Source: VMDJ01 sp038146785
Lineage (GTDB): Bacteria; Pseudomonadota; Gammaproteobacteria; Chromatiales; Chromatiaceae
Length of the DNA: 64,000 bases
Reading direction: 5' to 3'
Assembly: GCA_038146785.1 (NCBI GenBank)
Contig: JAYQSI010000016.1
Span: 248,001-312,000 of the forward strand
The translations under genes were made by a program, and so were the position numbers. The notes below the pieces were generated by a model. The model had not been told where the DNA came from. It searched no databases and worked only from the letters and a program-made list of their open reading frames with translations. Below are positions 40,930 to 50,920 of the stretch, piece after piece; the first letter of the stretch is position 1; each line of letters opens with the position of its first letter.

Positions 40930-43593
40930 ATGCTTTTTCATACTGCAAACTCCTTAAAAATTCGCCCATTGTCTGTCGCGATCGCGACGGTTTTGATGCC
41001 GATCTCGTTACTCAGCCAGGCTGCTCTCGCTAACGATAGTCGCGCTTGGGAATGTAAAGCTGGATCTGATGGTCAATGGGAATGCTATAAAAATGGTGTC
41101 CTAGAGGATCGACCAGCTGCAGCACCGGTCGTGAAAGCACTACCTACACCCGCTAAGCCTGCTGCCTTATCGATTGCTGAGCAGCCAACAGCGGCACCTG
41201 CCTACACACCGAAAGCGTCGGTTGGATTAAGCCAAGCAGCACCAGAAGCTAAAGTGGCAGAGCCTGCTGAAAAACCAAAACCGGTCGTTATCCCAGAGCC
41301 GGTTCCGAGCAAGCCACAAGCTGTCGCTAAACCCGAACCTGTTGTTGCACAACCTGCACAAAAGCCTATGCCTGCGGCTGAAACAGTGACCACAGATCCT
41401 ATCGCCAAGGTTGTCAGCTCAGCGAGCAATGCGAGTCGTCTCGATGAAAAGCTTAACTGGGGTTCATGTGGCGTAGAAACCAATCAGCTACCGACTTTTG
41501 TCAGCTTTGATGGCAACAACGCGAATGCACCGATGGATATCGTGGCTGACTCAGCCGAACTGAGCCGTGAGACCAATGAGAACATCTTCATTGGGAATGT
41601 CGAGCACACCCAAGGCTCTCAACAAATTTTTGCAGAAGCTATGCGCTACAACCAAGAGTCTGGTCAGCTAAATGCGCAAGGCGATGTGTTGATGATCATG
41701 CCTGATATGCGCATGAGCGCGCCTCGCGTGTCATACAACACCAAGACCCGCAGCGGTGATGCAACCGATGTGACTTATCGTATGCCGGGCATCTTAGGTC
41801 GCGGCACCTCTGAAAGCACCAATATCATCGATGATCTGCACAGTGAACATAACACTGTGACCTACACCACCTGTGCACCAGGTGATAACGCATGGTCATT
41901 ACATGCTGACAAGCTGATCATGGATCAAGAAGAAGGCGTGGCTTGGGCAACGCACGCAACAATCAACGTTGGCGACATGCCGATTGCTTACTTACCTGCG
42001 ATGAGCTTCCCATTAGACGATCGTCGTCGCAGTGGCGTCCTTCGCCCCACTTTCAGTAATAGCAAAGATAATGGCTTTGACTTTACGCTGCCTTATTACT
42101 TAAACCTTGCGCCTAACTATGACCTAACGCTTTATCCGCGTTATCTAACCGAGCGCGGCGCAATGTTGGGCGGCGAATATCGCTTCCTCACCGAGATGGC
42201 AAAAGGCACCATCTCTGCTGATGCAATTAGTGACGACAAATACACGGGCAACAGCTCACGTAGCTCGTTAAAGATCGATACCTCTGCGACCTTCAATGAT
42301 CGCTTAACAGGTAACTTCTTATTTAACGAAGTCTCAGATAACGATTATCTAAACGACTTTGGCGGCACGCTTGCGGTAGCCAATACTACGCAACTTGAGC
42401 GTCGTGCTGAGATGAAGTACCAAGCGGACAACTGGTACTCACTGGTTAAGTTCCAAGACTTCCAAGCTCTTAGCTTTGGCTCTACAACTGCCAATGAGCA
42501 ATATGCTCGACTCCCGCAAGTTTTATTCCATGGCGATAACGACAAGCTTCGTGGCGATAGCCCACTGATTATGGAACTGGATGCGGAAGCAGTGAGCTTC
42601 TCAAAAGATGGTGATGTGGAAGGTGAGCGTTACGATATCAAACCGCGCGTAGCTTTAGATCTGCGTGAGCCTTGGTATCACTTGAAGCCTGCGCTTTCTG
42701 TTCGCCATACTTCTTACGAAGTGAATAACGCGACAAACTCAGTTTCACGTGACACTTATACCGCAAGTGTCGACAGCGGCCTGTATTTTGAACGTAATAC
42801 CTCATGGTTTGGCGAAGGTGTGCTTCAGACTCTCGAGCCACGCGCCTATTACCTCTACACACCATATAAAGATCAAACCAATATCAAAGTCTTTGATACA
42901 GCCGCATACGGATTTGATTTTGCGCAACTGTTCCGCGACAACCGTTTCAATGGTCCAGACCGTGTTGGCGATGCTAACCAGTTAACTCTGGCGTTGACTA
43001 GCCGCACACTCAGTGACAACAACGGTTCTGAAATTTTCCGTGCCAGTATCGGTGAGGTTTTCTACTTTGAAGATCGTCGAGTACAAATCGATAACAGCGC
43101 AGCTGCGACAACAAACAAATCAGATCTTGTCGGCGAGATCGCATGGAAACCTGCGCAAAACTGGGAAACAAAGCTGAACGCATTGTTTGATACCAATACC
43201 GACGATCTCAAAACCGCGACTGCTTCTGCGAATTACTACGCGAGCAATACGGAACTATTCAACATCAAATACATCTATAACGATGCATCGACCACAGCGA
43301 CTGATAACAACCAACAGTTAGATATCAGTGGCATTTGGTCTGTCGCACCAAAAACCAACCTTTTTGCTCGTCTGAATCGTTCACTAAAGGATGATAAAGA
43401 CCTCGATGCTTTGGCTGGTTTTGAATACGGAAGCTGCTGCTGGCGTGTTCGTACCTTTGCTAGCCGCGCAACCGGTGACGAATCACCAACCTTCACGGTT
43501 GAATTCGAACTTAACGGTCTAGGCCGTATTGGTGATGACACAGAAACCCTTTTGAACGATCGCATCTACGGATACCGTCGAGAAGATGACTAA
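40930..43593 (+). CDS. lptD: LPS-assembly outer-membrane protein LptD
   Basis: 887 residues. LptD inserts lipopolysaccharide into the outer leaflet together with LptE. After a long signal region comes an unusual N-terminal segment with a Cys pair (WECKAGSDGQWECYKNG) and a Pro/Ala-rich linker, then the OstA/LptA-like periplasmic domain (DSAELSRETNENIFIGNVEH, SGDATDVTYRMPG), and the C-terminal barrel. The Cys that form the essential disulfides are present: SCGVETN and TTCAPGD in the N-terminal half, and the adjacent pair in YGSCCWRVRT near the end. Overlaps surA by eight bases. Confidence 0.96.
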   Translation: MLFHTANSLKIRPLSVAIATVLMPISLLSQAALANDSRAWECKAGSDGQWECYKNGVLEDRPAAAPVVKALPTPAKPAALSIAEQPTAAPAYTPKASVGLSQAAPEAKVAEPAEKPKPVVIPEPVPSKPQAVAKPEPVVAQPAQKPMPAAETVTTDPIAKVVSSASNASRLDEKLNWGSCGVETNQLPTFVSFDGNNANAPMDIVADSAELSRETNENIFIGNVEHTQGSQQIFAEAMRYNQESGQLNAQGDVLMIMPDMRMSAPRVSYNTKTRSGDATDVTYRMPGILGRGTSESTNIIDDLHSEHNTVTYTTCAPGDNAWSLHADKLIMDQEEGVAWATHATINVGDMPIAYLPAMSFPLDDRRRSGVLRPTFSNSKDNGFDFTLPYYLNLAPNYDLTLYPRYLTERGAMLGGEYRFLTEMAKGTISADAISDDKYTGNSSRSSLKIDTSATFNDRLTGNFLFNEVSDNDYLNDFGGTLAVANTTQLERRAEMKYQADNWYSLVKFQDFQALSFGSTTANEQYARLPQVLFHGDNDKLRGDSPLIMELDAEAVSFSKDGDVEGERYDIKPRVALDLREPWYHLKPALSVRHTSYEVNNATNSVSRDTYTASVDSGLYFERNTSWFGEGVLQTLEPRAYYLYTPYKDQTNIKVFDTAAYGFDFAQLFRDNRFNGPDRVGDANQLTLALTSRTLSDNNGSEIFRASIGEVFYFEDRRVQIDNSAAATTNKSDLVGEIAWKPAQNWETKLNALFDTNTDDLKTATASANYYASNTELFNIKYIYNDASTTATDNNQQLDISGIWSVAPKTNLFARLNRSLKDDKDLDALAGFEYGSCCWRVRTFASRATGDESPTFTVEFELNGLGRIGDDTETLLNDRIYGYRREDD

Positions 43594-44884
43594 AAAATTG
43601 ATCGCTGCCCTGCTGTTTGGGGCATCACTCTCAGTTGCACATGCCGCCATTGAGCTCGTAGACCGTATCATTGCCGTTGTCGGTAAAGACGTGGTGATGC
43701 TCAGTGAGTTGAAATCACGTGCACAAGAAAATTACTCAGAACTCGCTAAGCGCAATCCCAATGCCTTGCCATCCCAAGAGCAAGTGCTTACCAGCACCCT
43801 AGATGACCTCATCTTAGAGAAGCTTCAACTTGCTGAAGCCTCCAAGCTTGGCATCACTGCCTCATCAGATCGTGTTGCTGAAGCGATGGCGCAGATCGCT
43901 AAAAACAATAAACTCACGCTCGATCAATTGCGTGAAGCACTTGCAAAAGAAGGCACAAGTTTCGACTTCTTTCGTAACAAGATTAAAAATCAGCTCACAC
44001 TTCAGCGACTGATTGATAAAGAAGTCACTAACCGTATCCAAGTCTCTGACTCTGAAATTGACAGCCTGATTGCTGCACAAGATGCCAACGCGGCTAAACG
44101 TCGTGAAGTACGTTTATTCCATATCTTGGTGCGCACCCCAGATGGCGCAACAGCTGATGAAGCGAAAGCAGCAGCAGACAAAGCTGACAAAGCGCGCAAA
44201 CGGATTGATGCTGGCGAATCGTTTGAGCAAGTGGCTATCGGCACCTCAGATGCATCTAACGCACTTCAAGGCGGCGATGTGGGTTGGTTAGCCTTTGCGC
44301 AACTCCCTCGTGGTTATCAAGAAATCGTTGCCAAGATGAATGCAGGTGATGTTGTTGGTCCGTTCCGCAGCTCCAACGGCTTTAACATCCTTAAGGCTGC
44401 AGAGTTCCGTATCCCAGAGGCCTCGCAAGAGATCGTGACCCAAACTGAAGCGCGTCACATCTTAATTCGTACAGACGAGGTGACCTCAGACAGCGATGCA
44501 AAGATCAAACTCGAACAACTCCGCGAACGTGCAGAGCAAGGTGAAGACTTCACTAACCTTGCACGCTCACACTCATCGGATACCGGCTCTGCGATCAAAG
44601 GTGGTGAGCTAGGTTGGGTTAGCCCTGATCAAATGGTTCCTGAATTTGAAGAGGTGATGAACCAAACCGCGAAAGGCGCCATCAGCGCACCGTTTAAATC
44701 GCGCTTTGGTTGGCACATCATCCAAGTTGTTGATCGTCGTCAGCATGATAAATCTGATGATGTTCGCCGCATCGCTGCGCGTAAAGCTGTGATCAAACGC
44801 AAAAGTGAAGAAGCGAAAGAAGAGTACCTGCGTCGCTTACGCGATGAAGCCTTCATCGATCTTCGCTTGGATGATTTGCGATGA
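43586..44884 (+). CDS. surA: periplasmic chaperone / peptidyl-prolyl isomerase SurA
   Basis: 432 residues with a signal peptide (KLIAALLFGASLSVAHA). The N-terminal chaperone part (LVDRIIAVVGKDVVMLSEL) is followed by two parvulin domains, each with a VRLFHILVRT or ARHILIRTDE start and a GGDVGWLAFAQLP or GGELGWVSPDQMVPEF motif. SurA folds outer-membrane proteins including LptD, so the lptD-surA coupling is functional. Overlaps pdxA by four bases. Confidence 0.96.
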   Translation: MTKKLIAALLFGASLSVAHAAIELVDRIIAVVGKDVVMLSELKSRAQENYSELAKRNPNALPSQEQVLTSTLDDLILEKLQLAEASKLGITASSDRVAEAMAQIAKNNKLTLDQLREALAKEGTSFDFFRNKIKNQLTLQRLIDKEVTNRIQVSDSEIDSLIAAQDANAAKRREVRLFHILVRTPDGATADEAKAAADKADKARKRIDAGESFEQVAIGTSDASNALQGGDVGWLAFAQLPRGYQEIVAKMNAGDVVGPFRSSNGFNILKAAEFRIPEASQEIVTQTEARHILIRTDEVTSDSDAKIKLEQLRERAEQGEDFTNLARSHSSDTGSAIKGGELGWVSPDQMVPEFEEVMNQTAKGAISAPFKSRFGWHIIQVVDRRQHDKSDDVRRIAARKAVIKRKSEEAKEEYLRRLRDEAFIDLRLDDLR

Positions 44885-45864
44885 GCCAAGCGCTTGCGCT
44901 GACTCCCGGCGAACCCGCCGGCATTGGTCCTGATCTGGTTGTTAGCTGTGCGCAGCAAGTACATAGCCGCCCCATCGTAGCGATTGCCGATCCTGAGCTA
45001 CTCACTCAACGCGCCGAACAACTCGGTCTAAAATTCCAAGCAATTCCCTACCAAGGTCAAACTGAACCTGCAGCCGCCGGCTCGCTGTATGTGCACGAGA
45101 TAAAGCTGCGCGATGACGTCACCACAGGCGAGTTAAATCCAAACAACAGCGCTTATGTGCTCGATACCTTACGACATGCCGCGCAAGGCTGTGTCGATGG
45201 CACTTACGCCGGCATGATCACCGCGCCTGTACATAAAGGCATCATTAACCAAGCCGGCATCGCGTTTAGCGGACATACCGAATTCCTTGCGGAAATCAGT
45301 GGCGGTCATCCGGTGATGATGCTCGCCTGCCCTGGCCTTCGCGTTGCACTCGCGACCACGCATTTAGCCTTAAAAGATGTGCCTGCAGCGATTACGCCCG
45401 ACGTGCTCACATTGGTGATCAATGCACTCGATAAAGATCTTCGCGAACGCTTTGGTATTAGCCAGCCAAACATCTTGGTATGTGGTCTTAACCCCCATGC
45501 TGGCGAAGATGGTTATCTCGGTCGTGAAGAGATCGAGGTTATCGAGCCAACACTCGCAGAGCTCCGCACGCGCGGCATTCAGCTCAGCAAGCCACTACCT
45601 GCAGATACCTTATTTACGCCACGTCATCTTGTCGAAGCCGACGCGGTACTCGCGATGTACCACGATCAAGGACTGCCGGTGCTTAAACACATGGGCTTTG
45701 GTCATGCGGTGAACATCACCTTAGGCCTACCTATCGTTCGCACCTCAGTTGATCACGGCACCGCCTTAGATCTTGCGGGTACTGGCAAAGCCGACATGGG
45801 CAGCTTGATGGCCGCGATTGAGCAAGCGGTACTGATGACCAGCGATCACACGTCAAACGACTAA
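44881..45864 (+). CDS. pdxA: 4-hydroxythreonine-4-phosphate dehydrogenase PdxA
   Basis: 327 residues. Makes an intermediate of pyridoxal phosphate synthesis. Seen: LTPGEPAGIGPDLV, GMITAPVHKGIINQAG, FSGHTEFLAE with the metal His, CGLNPHAGEDGYLG and MYHDQGLPVLKHMGFG. Start overlaps the surA stop (ATGA). In most gammaproteobacteria ksgA/rsmA follows; here apaG comes next after a 73-base gap. Confidence 0.96.
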   Translation: MSQALALTPGEPAGIGPDLVVSCAQQVHSRPIVAIADPELLTQRAEQLGLKFQAIPYQGQTEPAAAGSLYVHEIKLRDDVTTGELNPNNSAYVLDTLRHAAQGCVDGTYAGMITAPVHKGIINQAGIAFSGHTEFLAEISGGHPVMMLACPGLRVALATTHLALKDVPAAITPDVLTLVINALDKDLRERFGISQPNILVCGLNPHAGEDGYLGREEIEVIEPTLAELRTRGIQLSKPLPADTLFTPRHLVEADAVLAMYHDQGLPVLKHMGFGHAVNITLGLPIVRTSVDHGTALDLAGTGKADMGSLMAAIEQAVLMTSDHTSND

Positions 45865-45937
45865 ACCCTGAACGCTATCGGCTTGCTTTTACACGCAAGT
45901 CCTTTTACTTTGCAGTTATTCACTTTAGGTAAGCAGT

Positions 45938-46321
45938 ATGTCTGAGATTGATAACGCACAGATCGATATTGATGTTGTCACCGACTACATCTCTGAGCAG
46001 TCCGACCCAACCGTCGACCGCTATGTCTTTGCCTACACCATCACCATTAATAATCGTGGTGCTATCCCAGCCAAGTTACTCAATCGTCATTGGTTGATCA
46101 CCGATGCCAACGGCAAAGTACAAGAAGTGCGCGGCGAAGGCGTGGTTGGCGAACAACCGCATCTCAATCCTGGCGAGCACTTTGAATACACCAGCGGCGC
46201 GGTACTTGAAACACCGGTTGGCGTGATGGAAGGTGAATACGAAATGGTCACCGATGAAGGCGATACTTTCTTGGCGCCAATTGATCGTTTCTCTTTAGCT
46301 ATCCCGCGAACGTTGCACTAA
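45938..46321 (+). CDS. apaG: Co2+/Mg2+ efflux-associated protein ApaG
   Basis: 127 residues, normal length. Fibronectin-III-like beta fold with VFAYTITINNRGAIPAKLLN, HWLITDANGKVQEVRGEGVVG and the pyrophosphate-binding-like GEHFEYTSGAVLETPVG. The protein's role is not fully settled. Its stop overlaps the apaH start by one base (TAATG). Confidence 0.95.
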   Translation: MSEIDNAQIDIDVVTDYISEQSDPTVDRYVFAYTITINNRGAIPAKLLNRHWLITDANGKVQEVRGEGVVGEQPHLNPGEHFEYTSGAVLETPVGVMEGEYEMVTDEGDTFLAPIDRFSLAIPRTLH

Positions 46322-47156
46322 TGACGACCTACGCGATCGGTGATATCCAAGGCTGTTACGACGAGCTGATCGCACTGCTAGACCAGATCAACTTCGCCCC
46401 CGATCAAGACCGTTTGTGGTTTGTTGGTGACTTGGTGAATCGCGGTCCAAAATCACTTGAGACCTTACGCTACCTAAAATCACTGGGTGATCGCGTGACT
46501 TGCGTCTGGGGAAATCACGACCTGCATTTGTTAGCCATCGCCTTTGGCAATGACAGCAAAGCGCATAAAGGTGAAACACTTAACGCGATACTAAATGCAC
46601 CCGATCGTGATGAACTCATCGAGTGGTTACGCCAACAAAAGCTGGCGCATTATGATGCCGAGCTCGGCTACGGCATGGTGCATGCCGGCTTAAGTCCTGA
46701 ATGGACCTTTGATGAGGCGCTTAGCTATGCCGCAGAGGTCGAAGCCATTATTCATGGCGACGGTGCGGTCGACTTCTTTGCCGACATGTATGGCAGTAAA
46801 CCGAATCGCTGGGATCCCACATTAAGCGGTATGGATCGTCATCGTTACATCACCAACTGTTTTACGCGCCTGCGTTACTGCAAAGCCGATGGCAGTTTTT
46901 CGATGAAAGAGAAGCTCGCGCCAGAACAGATTGACGATAAAAAGATAATCCCTTGGTTCCAACATCCGCAACGCCAGAGCACGACACACGGATCATCTTT
47001 GGTCATTGGTCGACGCTAGGCTATCGCCATCAAAATAATGTGTGGGCTATCGATAGCGGCTGTTTGTGGGGCGGAAAACTCACTGCGATTGCCTTAGAGA
47101 AAGATCAGCCAAAACCGATCCATCTCGACTGCCGAGCTAACTGCTCGATCAGCTAA
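46321..47156 (+). CDS. apaH: diadenosine tetraphosphatase ApaH (frame interrupted once)
   Basis: Joined frames give about 278 residues, matching the 280 of E. coli. The metallophosphatase motifs are GDIQGCYDELIALL, VGDLVNRGPKSLETL, VWGNHDLHLLAI and, in the second frame, RIIFGHWSTLGY and WAIDSGCLWGGKL. Part one drifts out of frame after PWFQHPQR; part two picks up at PEHDTR. The change is net -1 (or +2) between about 46966 and 46976, unlike the five net +1 shifts elsewhere in the window. It splits Ap4A into two ADP during stress. Confidence 0.92.
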
Positions 47157-47159
47157 TAC

Positions 47160-47969
47160 TTAGCTGAGCTTCTTGCTCCGCGACATGTTGCGACCGTAGA
47201 AGATCTCTAACATCTCATGACGCAGCTTATTTGAAATCTCACGCTGCTCTTTTGGTGCCACATCATCAATGTCGGTACCAAACATATACGAGTTCAAATC
47301 AAAGTCTTTGAGCATCATCTTGGTATGGAAGATGTTTTCTTGATAAACGTTTACGTCCACCATCTGATAACGCTCACGCGTATCGCGCGCTAAGAAGTTT
47401 TGAATCGAATTAATCTTATGATCGATATAGTGCTTCTTACCGTTTACATCACGAGTAAAGCCGCGTACGCGGTAGTCCATGATCACGATCTCTGAATCAA
47501 ACTGGTGAATCAGATAGTTCAACGCCTTCAACGGCGAGATGCGACCACAGGTTGATACATCAATATCCACACGGAACGTTGAGATGCCGTTATCCGGATG
47601 ACTTTCAGGATAGGTGTGAACCGTTAAGTGCGACTTATCTAAATGACCCACAATCGCATCAGGCAAAGGACCTGGCGCTTCTGAGTTAGATAACTCTTCA
47701 GCCACAATCGGCTCTTCAGAAATCAAGATGGTGACTGACGCGCCACTTGGCTCATAGTCTTGGCGTGCAATATTCAAAATGTTCGCGCCAATGATGTCAC
47801 TCACGTCGCGCAGAATCTGCGTCAAACGATCCGCGTTGTACTCTTCATCGATATATTTGATGTACGCCTCTTCCTCTTCAGGCGAATTCGCATAGTTAAT
47901 ATCGTAGATATTAAAACTTAAGGTTTTGGTCAGATTGTTAAAGCCGTGAAGCATCATGCGTTTTTTCAT
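47160..47969 (-). CDS. speD: S-adenosylmethionine decarboxylase proenzyme SpeD
   Basis: 269 residues, the E. coli-type enzyme. The protein cuts itself to form a pyruvoyl group; the expected site is the Lys-Ser pair in GHLDKSHLTVHTYPE. Also seen: DIDVSTCGRISPLKALNYL, with the Cys donor, and DYRVRGFTRDVNGKKHYID. Makes decarboxylated SAM for spermidine. Lies just after an OsmC gene in the same order as in Pseudomonas. Confidence 0.95.
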   Translation of the reverse strand: MKKRMMLHGFNNLTKTLSFNIYDINYANSPEEEEAYIKYIDEEYNADRLTQILRDVSDIIGANILNIARQDYEPSGASVTILISEEPIVAEELSNSEAPGPLPDAIVGHLDKSHLTVHTYPESHPDNGISTFRVDIDVSTCGRISPLKALNYLIHQFDSEIVIMDYRVRGFTRDVNGKKHYIDHKINSIQNFLARDTRERYQMVDVNVYQENIFHTKMMLKDFDLNSYMFGTDIDDVAPKEQREISNKLRHEMLEIFYGRNMSRSKKLS

Positions 47970-48046
47970 CGACCAAAACTCCTGTTTAGAGGAAAAAGGA
48001 TGGGCAAGTTAGCGTAAAAAGCCCGTTGGTAAAAGTAAAAAGTCGT

Positions 48047-48457
48047 TTAAACGATCTCAAAACTGTGTGTGATCTCAGCCATCGCGCCAAGCATGATCGA
48101 TGCAGAACAATACTTTTCTGCACTCATCTTCACAGCGCGCTCAACCGCCGCTTCAGGCAGCTCAGCACCACCGACACGAAAGTGCGCATGAATCTTGGTG
48201 AAGACTTTAGGTTCTTTCTCAGCACGCTCCGCGGTAAGTTCCACTTCACACGAGCTCACTTCATGGCGACCACGCTTAAGAATGTGAATCACATCGATCT
48301 CGCTACAACCACCCATACCGAGCAGCAGCATCTCCATCGGACGAATACCCAAATTACGACCACCAAGATCTTCAGGGCCATCCATCACAACCGCATGACC
48401 TGAAGGCGACTCAGCCACCATCATCATGCCGTCAATCCATTTCACTGTCGCTTTCAT
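48047..48457 (-). CDS. OsmC-family protein (YhfA-like)
   Basis: 136 residues. The two catalytic Cys of OsmC/Ohr-type thiol peroxidases lie in GMGGCSEIDVIHIL and AEKYCSASIMLGA. Members of the YhfA branch are less well studied. In Pseudomonas the same gene sits between vfr and speD; here it lies between trpC and speD. Confidence 0.9.
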   Translation of the reverse strand: MKATVKWIDGMMMVAESPSGHAVVMDGPEDLGGRNLGIRPMEMLLLGMGGCSEIDVIHILKRGRHEVSSCEVELTAERAEKEPKVFTKIHAHFRVGGAELPEAAVERAVKMSAEKYCSASIMLGAMAEITHSFEIV

Positions 48458-48469
48458 AACGATTCTCTC

Positions 48470-49267
48470 TTAAGCAAACAAAGCTGCTAATTTTTCACCT
48501 GGCTGATCAGCGCGCATAAAGGCTTCGCCAACCAAGAAGGCGTTTACATTGTGCTCACGCATCAACGCCACATCCTCAGGTGCATGAATACCACTTTCAG
48601 TGACGACCAAACGATCATCTGAAATCGAAGCCAACAAATCCAATGTCGTCTGTAGCGAGACATCAAAAGTACGCAGGTTTCGGTTATTGATACCAATCAT
48701 CGGATTAGGCACTTTCAGCGCACGCTCTAACTCTTCAGCATCATGCACTTCAATCAAAACATCCATACCCAGCTTCATGGCTAAGGTATTCAAATCAGCA
48801 AGCTGACGATCAGTTAAGCACGCCACGATCAACAAGATGCAATCCGCACTCATCGCGCGCGCTTCATACACTTGGTAAGGATCAACAATAAAATCTTTGC
48901 GGATCACTGGTAGTGAACAGGCTGCGCGTGCTTGCTTTAGATATGCATCACCACCTTGGAAAAAGTCGACATCGGTCAGCACCGACAAGCAGGCTGCGCC
49001 ATGATCGGCATAGCTCTTGGCAATCTCAGTGGGCACAAAGTGCTCACGCAATACGCCTTTAGATGGCGATGCTTTTTTAATCTCTGCGATAACGCCCGAT
49101 TGTCCCGCTGCAATCTTGTCTTTCAGCGATTGCACAAAACCGCGTGGCGCATCTGCGTCATCAAGTTGTGCTTTTAGCTGATCAAGCGAGACGCTCGCTG
49201 AGCGCTCATCAATCTCTTCGAGTTTGCGCGCAACAATCTTCTTTAAGATATCCGGCGTATCGCTCAT
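48470..49267 (-). CDS. trpC: indole-3-glycerol-phosphate synthase TrpC
   Basis: 265 residues, a single-function TrpC. Seen: VIAEIKKASPSKGVLRE, ACLSVLTDVDFFQGGDAYL, VIRKDFIVDPYQVYEAR and GINNRNLRTFDVSLQTTLDL, the TIM-barrel active-site strands. Start overlaps the trpD stop by four bases (ATGA). Fourth step from chorismate to tryptophan. Confidence 0.96.
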   Translation of the reverse strand: MSDTPDILKKIVARKLEEIDERSASVSLDQLKAQLDDADAPRGFVQSLKDKIAAGQSGVIAEIKKASPSKGVLREHFVPTEIAKSYADHGAACLSVLTDVDFFQGGDAYLKQARAACSLPVIRKDFIVDPYQVYEARAMSADCILLIVACLTDRQLADLNTLAMKLGMDVLIEVHDAEELERALKVPNPMIGINNRNLRTFDVSLQTTLDLLASISDDRLVVTESGIHAPEDVALMREHNVNAFLVGEAFMRADQPGEKLAALFA

Positions 49268-50296
49268 GCATCCGCCTTAAAGGTTTGCGATAAAGCCGCA
49301 AGCTTTTCTAAGCGCGCCAAACCGTCGCCGCTATCGAGCACTTGCTGCGCTTTCTTCACGCCATCAGCTAAGCTGCCGGCAAGGCCTGATACATAAATCG
49401 CCGCACCGGCATTCATCGCGACGATATCGCGCGCAGGGCCCGTCTCACCACCTCAACAAACCACGAATCATCGCCACACTTTGATCTGGGCCGTCGGCTT
49501 TAATGTAATCAATCGCCACACGCTGCAAATCAAACGCTTCAGGCTCAATCGTGTAGCGCGTGATCTCACCGTCTTTAAGCTCGGCCACATCGGTAACATC
49601 ACCAATACTGATCTCATCAAGACCATCGCGCGAATGCACCACCATCACATGGTTAGCACCGAGCTCTTTCAATACGTTAGCTAATGGCTCGAGCAGCTCA
49701 TCACTGAACACACCCAGCACTAAATTCGGCACGCCCGCAGGATTGGTCAACGGACCCAACACATTAAAGACCGTACGTGCAGCCATCTCTTTACGCGGAC
49801 CAATCGCGTGCTTCATAGCACTGTGATGACCTGGCGCAAACATAAAGCCCACACCGACCTCACGAACACATTGCTCAACCTGATCGCTGCTCAACATCAA
49901 ATTGATGCCAGCAGTTTCTAAGGCATCTGCAGAACCAGACTTACTCGATACCGAACGGTTACCGTGCTTTGCCACATGCGCACCGGCAGCGGCAGCAACA
50001 AACATACTCGCGGTTGATACGTTAAAGGTGCCTGATGCATCACCACCGGTACCGACGATATCCACCGCATGATCTAAGCCGCTGATGTTGACGCCACTGG
50101 CAAGCTCACGCATCACCTTTGCGGCCGCCGCGATCTCAGTCACGGTTTCGCCTTTCATGCGCAGACCAATTAAGAAGCCACCGATCTGTGCATCCGTTGC
50201 ACCGCCGGTCATGATGGTGCGCATCACTTCGGTCATCTCTGACGAGTTCAGATCTTGGCGTTGTAATACTGCATTAATCGCTTGAGACATATTCAT
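49264..50296 (-). CDS. trpD: anthranilate phosphoribosyltransferase TrpD (frame interrupted once)
   Basis: The first frame covers about 283 residues (DIVGTGGDASGTFNVSTAS, KHGNRSVSSKSGSAD, GPLTNPAGV) and stops early at RGLLRW. The missing C-terminus is present in another frame: GETGPARDIVAMNAGAAIYV through ALSQTFKADA. The shift is net +1 at about 49449-49456, and the joined protein is about 343 residues, normal for TrpD. It ends overlapping trpC (ATGA). Transfers phosphoribosyl to anthranilate. Confidence 0.93.
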
Positions 50297-50331
50297 AACA
50301 AGCGTCCTCCTGCTTTTTGTTTTTATCAGGC

Positions 50332-50910
50332 CTAACGCCCGTCGAGAAAATTCTTCAGCATGTCATGGCCATGCTCAGTCAAAATTGATTCAGGGTGGAA
50401 CTGCACGCCTTGAATATCCAAGGTCTTATGACGCACACCCATAATCTCATCGCGCTTACCGTTCACTTCGGTCCACGCGGTGACTTCTAGGCAATCTGGC
50501 AAGCTAGCTTGATCAATCACCAACGAGTGATAACGCGTTGCCAAGAAAGGATTCGCCAAATCGCTAAACACACCGGTGTTCGCATGATGAATCGGCGAGG
50601 TCTTGCCATGCATCACCTCGCGCGCATGCACAATCTTTCCACCAAAGGCCTGACCAATTGATTGATGCCCCAAGCACACACCCAAGATAGGCAACTTGCC
50701 CGCAAAGTGTTTAATCGCCTCTACCGAAATACCGGCTTCATGTGGCGTACAAGGTCCTGGCGAGATCACCAAGTGATCTGGCTTTAGCGCTTCAATCTGT
50801 TCAATGGTGATCTCATCATTTCGATAAACGCGCACATCAGCGCCCAGCTCACCAAAGTACTGCACGATGTTGAAGGTGAAGGAATCATAGTTATCGATCA
50901 TCAGTAACAT
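50332..50910 (-). CDS. trpG: anthranilate synthase component II (glutamine amidotransferase) TrpG
   Basis: 192 residues from MLLMIDNYDSFTFN, behind GAGGA; an upstream in-frame start lies inside trpE. Class I amidotransferase triad: nucleophile Cys in GVCLGHQSIGQAF, His and Glu in VQFHPESILTEHG. Ammonia goes to TrpE. The 11-base gap to trpE and the 35-base gap to trpD indicate one operon. Confidence 0.96.
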   Translation of the reverse strand: MLLMIDNYDSFTFNIVQYFGELGADVRVYRNDEITIEQIEALKPDHLVISPGPCTPHEAGISVEAIKHFAGKLPILGVCLGHQSIGQAFGGKIVHAREVMHGKTSPIHHANTGVFSDLANPFLATRYHSLVIDQASLPDCLEVTAWTEVNGKRDEIMGVRHKTLDIQGVQFHPESILTEHGHDMLKNFLDGR

Positions 50911-50920
50911 AATCTTGTCC

